From the NCBI GenBank assembly GCA_964582375.1, contig CAZORL010000004.1, positions 1-64,000 of the forward strand: DNA of 64,000 bases. The letters run 5' to 3'. The notes beneath the pieces were generated by a model. It did not search any database and was not told the origin of the DNA. It saw only the letters and a program-made list of their open reading frames with translations. Shown in pieces: positions 63,109 through 64,000 of this stretch. The translations under genes were made by a program, and so were the position numbers. Positions within the stretch are counted from its first letter, which is position 1. Each line of letters starts with the position of its first letter. Source of the DNA: CAKSQF01 sp964582375. Its GTDB lineage: Bacteria; Bacillota; Clostridia; Oscillospirales; CAG-272.

Positions 63109-63303
63109 TAATCGTCGGCGCACTTGTATGAATTTTAATGGGATATTTGTTGTATAAAATGTAAATTCTGAAGTGCGGTGAACTTTTGATCTTCGAACTT
63201 TTCGAATATGTTTGATGTTGATCGGCAAATAATGAAAAAGGCTGTTGATTTTTTTGAGATATTGTGGTATAATGAAACCGTAATAACATGCCGATCGGCA
63301 AAT
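63090..63303. repeat. Three copies of an 11-bp motif between moxR and HU
   Basis: GATCGGCAAAT occurs at 63220-63230 and 63293-63303 on the plus strand, and inverted at 63090-63100. The copies lie in the moxR promoter spacer, upstream of the HU -35, and downstream of the HU -10. GATCGG is a common string in this genome, so chance is possible. Confidence 0.5.
63245..63273 (+). promoter_or_regulatory. Promoter of the HU gene
   Basis: TTGATT (63245-63250), 17-bp spacer, TATAAT (63268-63273), about 70 bp before the HU start. Confidence 0.75.
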
Positions 63304-63341
63304 GACGGCGTTATGCCGTATTAAGAAAGGAAAACATAATT

Positions 63342-63629
63342 ATGACAAAGAATGAAATCGCAAGAGTTGTAGCGGCAAAGACAGATCTCACCGTAAAGGA
63401 TTCCGAAAAGGCTGTAAGCGCTCTTTTTGAGGCGATCGTTGAGACACTCGCAATAGGCGAAAAGGTGACCATCGCAGGATTCGGAACATTTGAGGTCCGC
63501 GAGCGTCCCGAGCACGAGGGCTTTAATCCGATCACCAAAGAAAAGATCACGATCAAGGCAAGCAAGACCCCCGCACTGAAACCTGCAAAAGCGTTCAAAG
63601 AAGCACTTTCGGATACCTCGGAGGACTGA
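63342..63629 (+). CDS. hup: HU-family DNA-binding protein
   Basis: A 95-residue histone-like protein that bends DNA. It starts MTKNEIARVVA and has the signature VTIAGFGTFEVRERPEHEGFNP, cited by its GFGTFEVRER core, and a Lys-rich end. GAAAGGAAA lies before the ATG. The gene is monocistronic or leads into the dehydrogenase gene. Confidence 0.96.
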   Translation: MTKNEIARVVAAKTDLTVKDSEKAVSALFEAIVETLAIGEKVTIAGFGTFEVRERPEHEGFNPITKEKITIKASKTPALKPAKAFKEALSDTSED

Positions 63630-63636
63630 AAAAATC

Positions 63637-63651
63637 CCGTCTCGGAGACGG
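63637..63651 (+). other. Short hairpin between HU and the dehydrogenase gene
   Basis: A 6-bp perfect stem with a 3-nt loop. It is small and lacks a clear T tail, so termination is doubtful. Confidence 0.35.
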
Positions 63652-63675
63652 TAAAAACCAAAGGAGTGGCGGCAG

Positions 63676-64000
63676 ATGATCAAGGTCGCAATGTTTGATA
63701 CCAAACCATATGACAGAGAGTCATTCGAAAAATACGCCTCGATTGAGCTTTCGATAACCTATTTTGATACAAGACTTACCTGCGAGACGGTCGAACTCGC
63801 ACGCGGATTTGATGTGGTCGTTGTTTTTGTAAACGATGAGCTTACCGCCGAGGTGATAGATAAGCTTTACTCGTTCGGTGTTAAACTGGCGGCACTTCGA
63901 TGTGCGGGATTTAACAATGTCGATGTTAAGGCGGCATTCGGCAAACTGCATGTCGTACGCGTGCCGTCATATTCTCCCGAGGCAGTTGCCGAACACACGA
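63676..64000 (+). CDS. D-lactate dehydrogenase-type 2-hydroxyacid dehydrogenase, 3' end cut
   Basis: The first 108 residues are visible: MIKVAMFDTKPYDRESF, LRCAGFNNVDVKAA and the start of RVPSYSPEAVAEHT. This matches the fermentative LdhA-type enzymes that reduce pyruvate to D-lactate with NADH; the NAD-binding domain is beyond the window. AAAGGAG lies about 10 nt before ATG 63676. Confidence 0.85.
   Translation, partial: MIKVAMFDTKPYDRESFEKYASIELSITYFDTRLTCETVELARGFDVVVVFVNDELTAEVIDKLYSFGVKLAALRCAGFNNVDVKAAFGKLHVVRVPSYSPEAVAEHT

Overview
The window reads as a chromosomal segment of a spore-forming, Gram-positive-type anaerobe of the class Clostridia, probably an uncultured gut Oscillospirales-like lineage (my inference). 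The reasons are a complete spoIIAA-spoIIAB-sigF cluster plus spoIIE, a long SRP RNA with an Alu domain, a T-box in front of valS, FeoA/FeoB with a FeoB-associated cysteine-rich peptide, a DegV/FakA fatty-acid system, LuxS, and sortase- and SipW-type surface proteins. By eye, genes are about half G+C and separated by AT-rich islands that hold strikingly perfect TTGACA-N17-TATAAT promoters. No phage, IS element, integrase or CRISPR array was seen.

Layout. 1-4.9 kb: end of a surface cassette (giant InlB/MucBP-type repeat protein, SipW-type secreted protein, PPKTG-anchored protein). 5.0-10.8 kb: DUF4091 glycosidase-like protein, murD, a PLP methionine gamma-lyase-family protein, a convergent cell-wall amidase, and a TtcA-like tRNA thiolase. 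11-14 kb: VTC polyphosphate-polymerase domain protein, DUF4956, a cyclophilin lipoprotein and a cyclophilin-HIT fusion. 14-20 kb: DUF1858, trmK, NIF3-like, prfB, SRP RNA, dnaX, ebfC, recR. 20-28.5 kb (minus): VanX-like/M14 peptidase lipoprotein, DUF6873-like, rpmB, plsY, der, DUF512, rpmF, yceD, sigF operon. 29.5-35.2 kb: LTA-synthase-like protein, T-box valS, tRNA-Lys. 35.3-40.7 kb (minus): decayed surface-protein gene, mtnN, luxS, HAD, alaS. 40.8-45.4 kb (plus): cca, hisS, aspS. 45.4-48.7 kb (minus): feoA-feoA-feoB-cysteine-rich peptide behind three palindromic operators. 49-52 kb: PAP2 and spoIIE. 52.2-57.5 kb (minus): a six-gene operon, XRE regulator-FakA-DegV-GNAT-PlsX-ACP. 57.6-63 kb (minus): transglutaminase, DUF58, MoxR. 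63.3-64 kb: HU and a truncated D-lactate dehydrogenase-type gene.

How the genes fit together. FakA, DegV (a FakB), PlsX, ACP and PlsY form a route from exogenous fatty acid to acyl-phosphate, acyl-ACP and lysophosphatidate. LuxS and MtnN recycle S-adenosylhomocysteine. SpoIIE, SpoIIAA, SpoIIAB and SigmaF form the forespore activation switch. The SRP RNA, dnaX, ebfC, recR order and the alaS/cca/hisS/aspS cluster are housekeeping. Gene-free stretches over 300 bp are explained as follows: 17015-17487 (terminator, promoter, SRP RNA); 31779-32430 (LTA-gene promoter and leader, valS promoter and T-box); 35047-35905 (two terminators, tRNA-Lys, pseudogene); 48601-48942 (feo operators, promoter, terminator); 63020-63341 (divergent promoters with a repeated 11-bp motif).

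Most unusual items: an ACG (or ATT) start for the YceD gene; a missing in-frame start for trmK; a threefold 21-bp duplication of the ribosome-binding/start region of the LTA-synthase gene; a VanX-like domain that lacks two zinc ligands fused to an M14 peptidase; a cyclophilin-HIT fusion; and an uncharacterised GNAT-like protein embedded in the fatty-acid/phospholipid operon.
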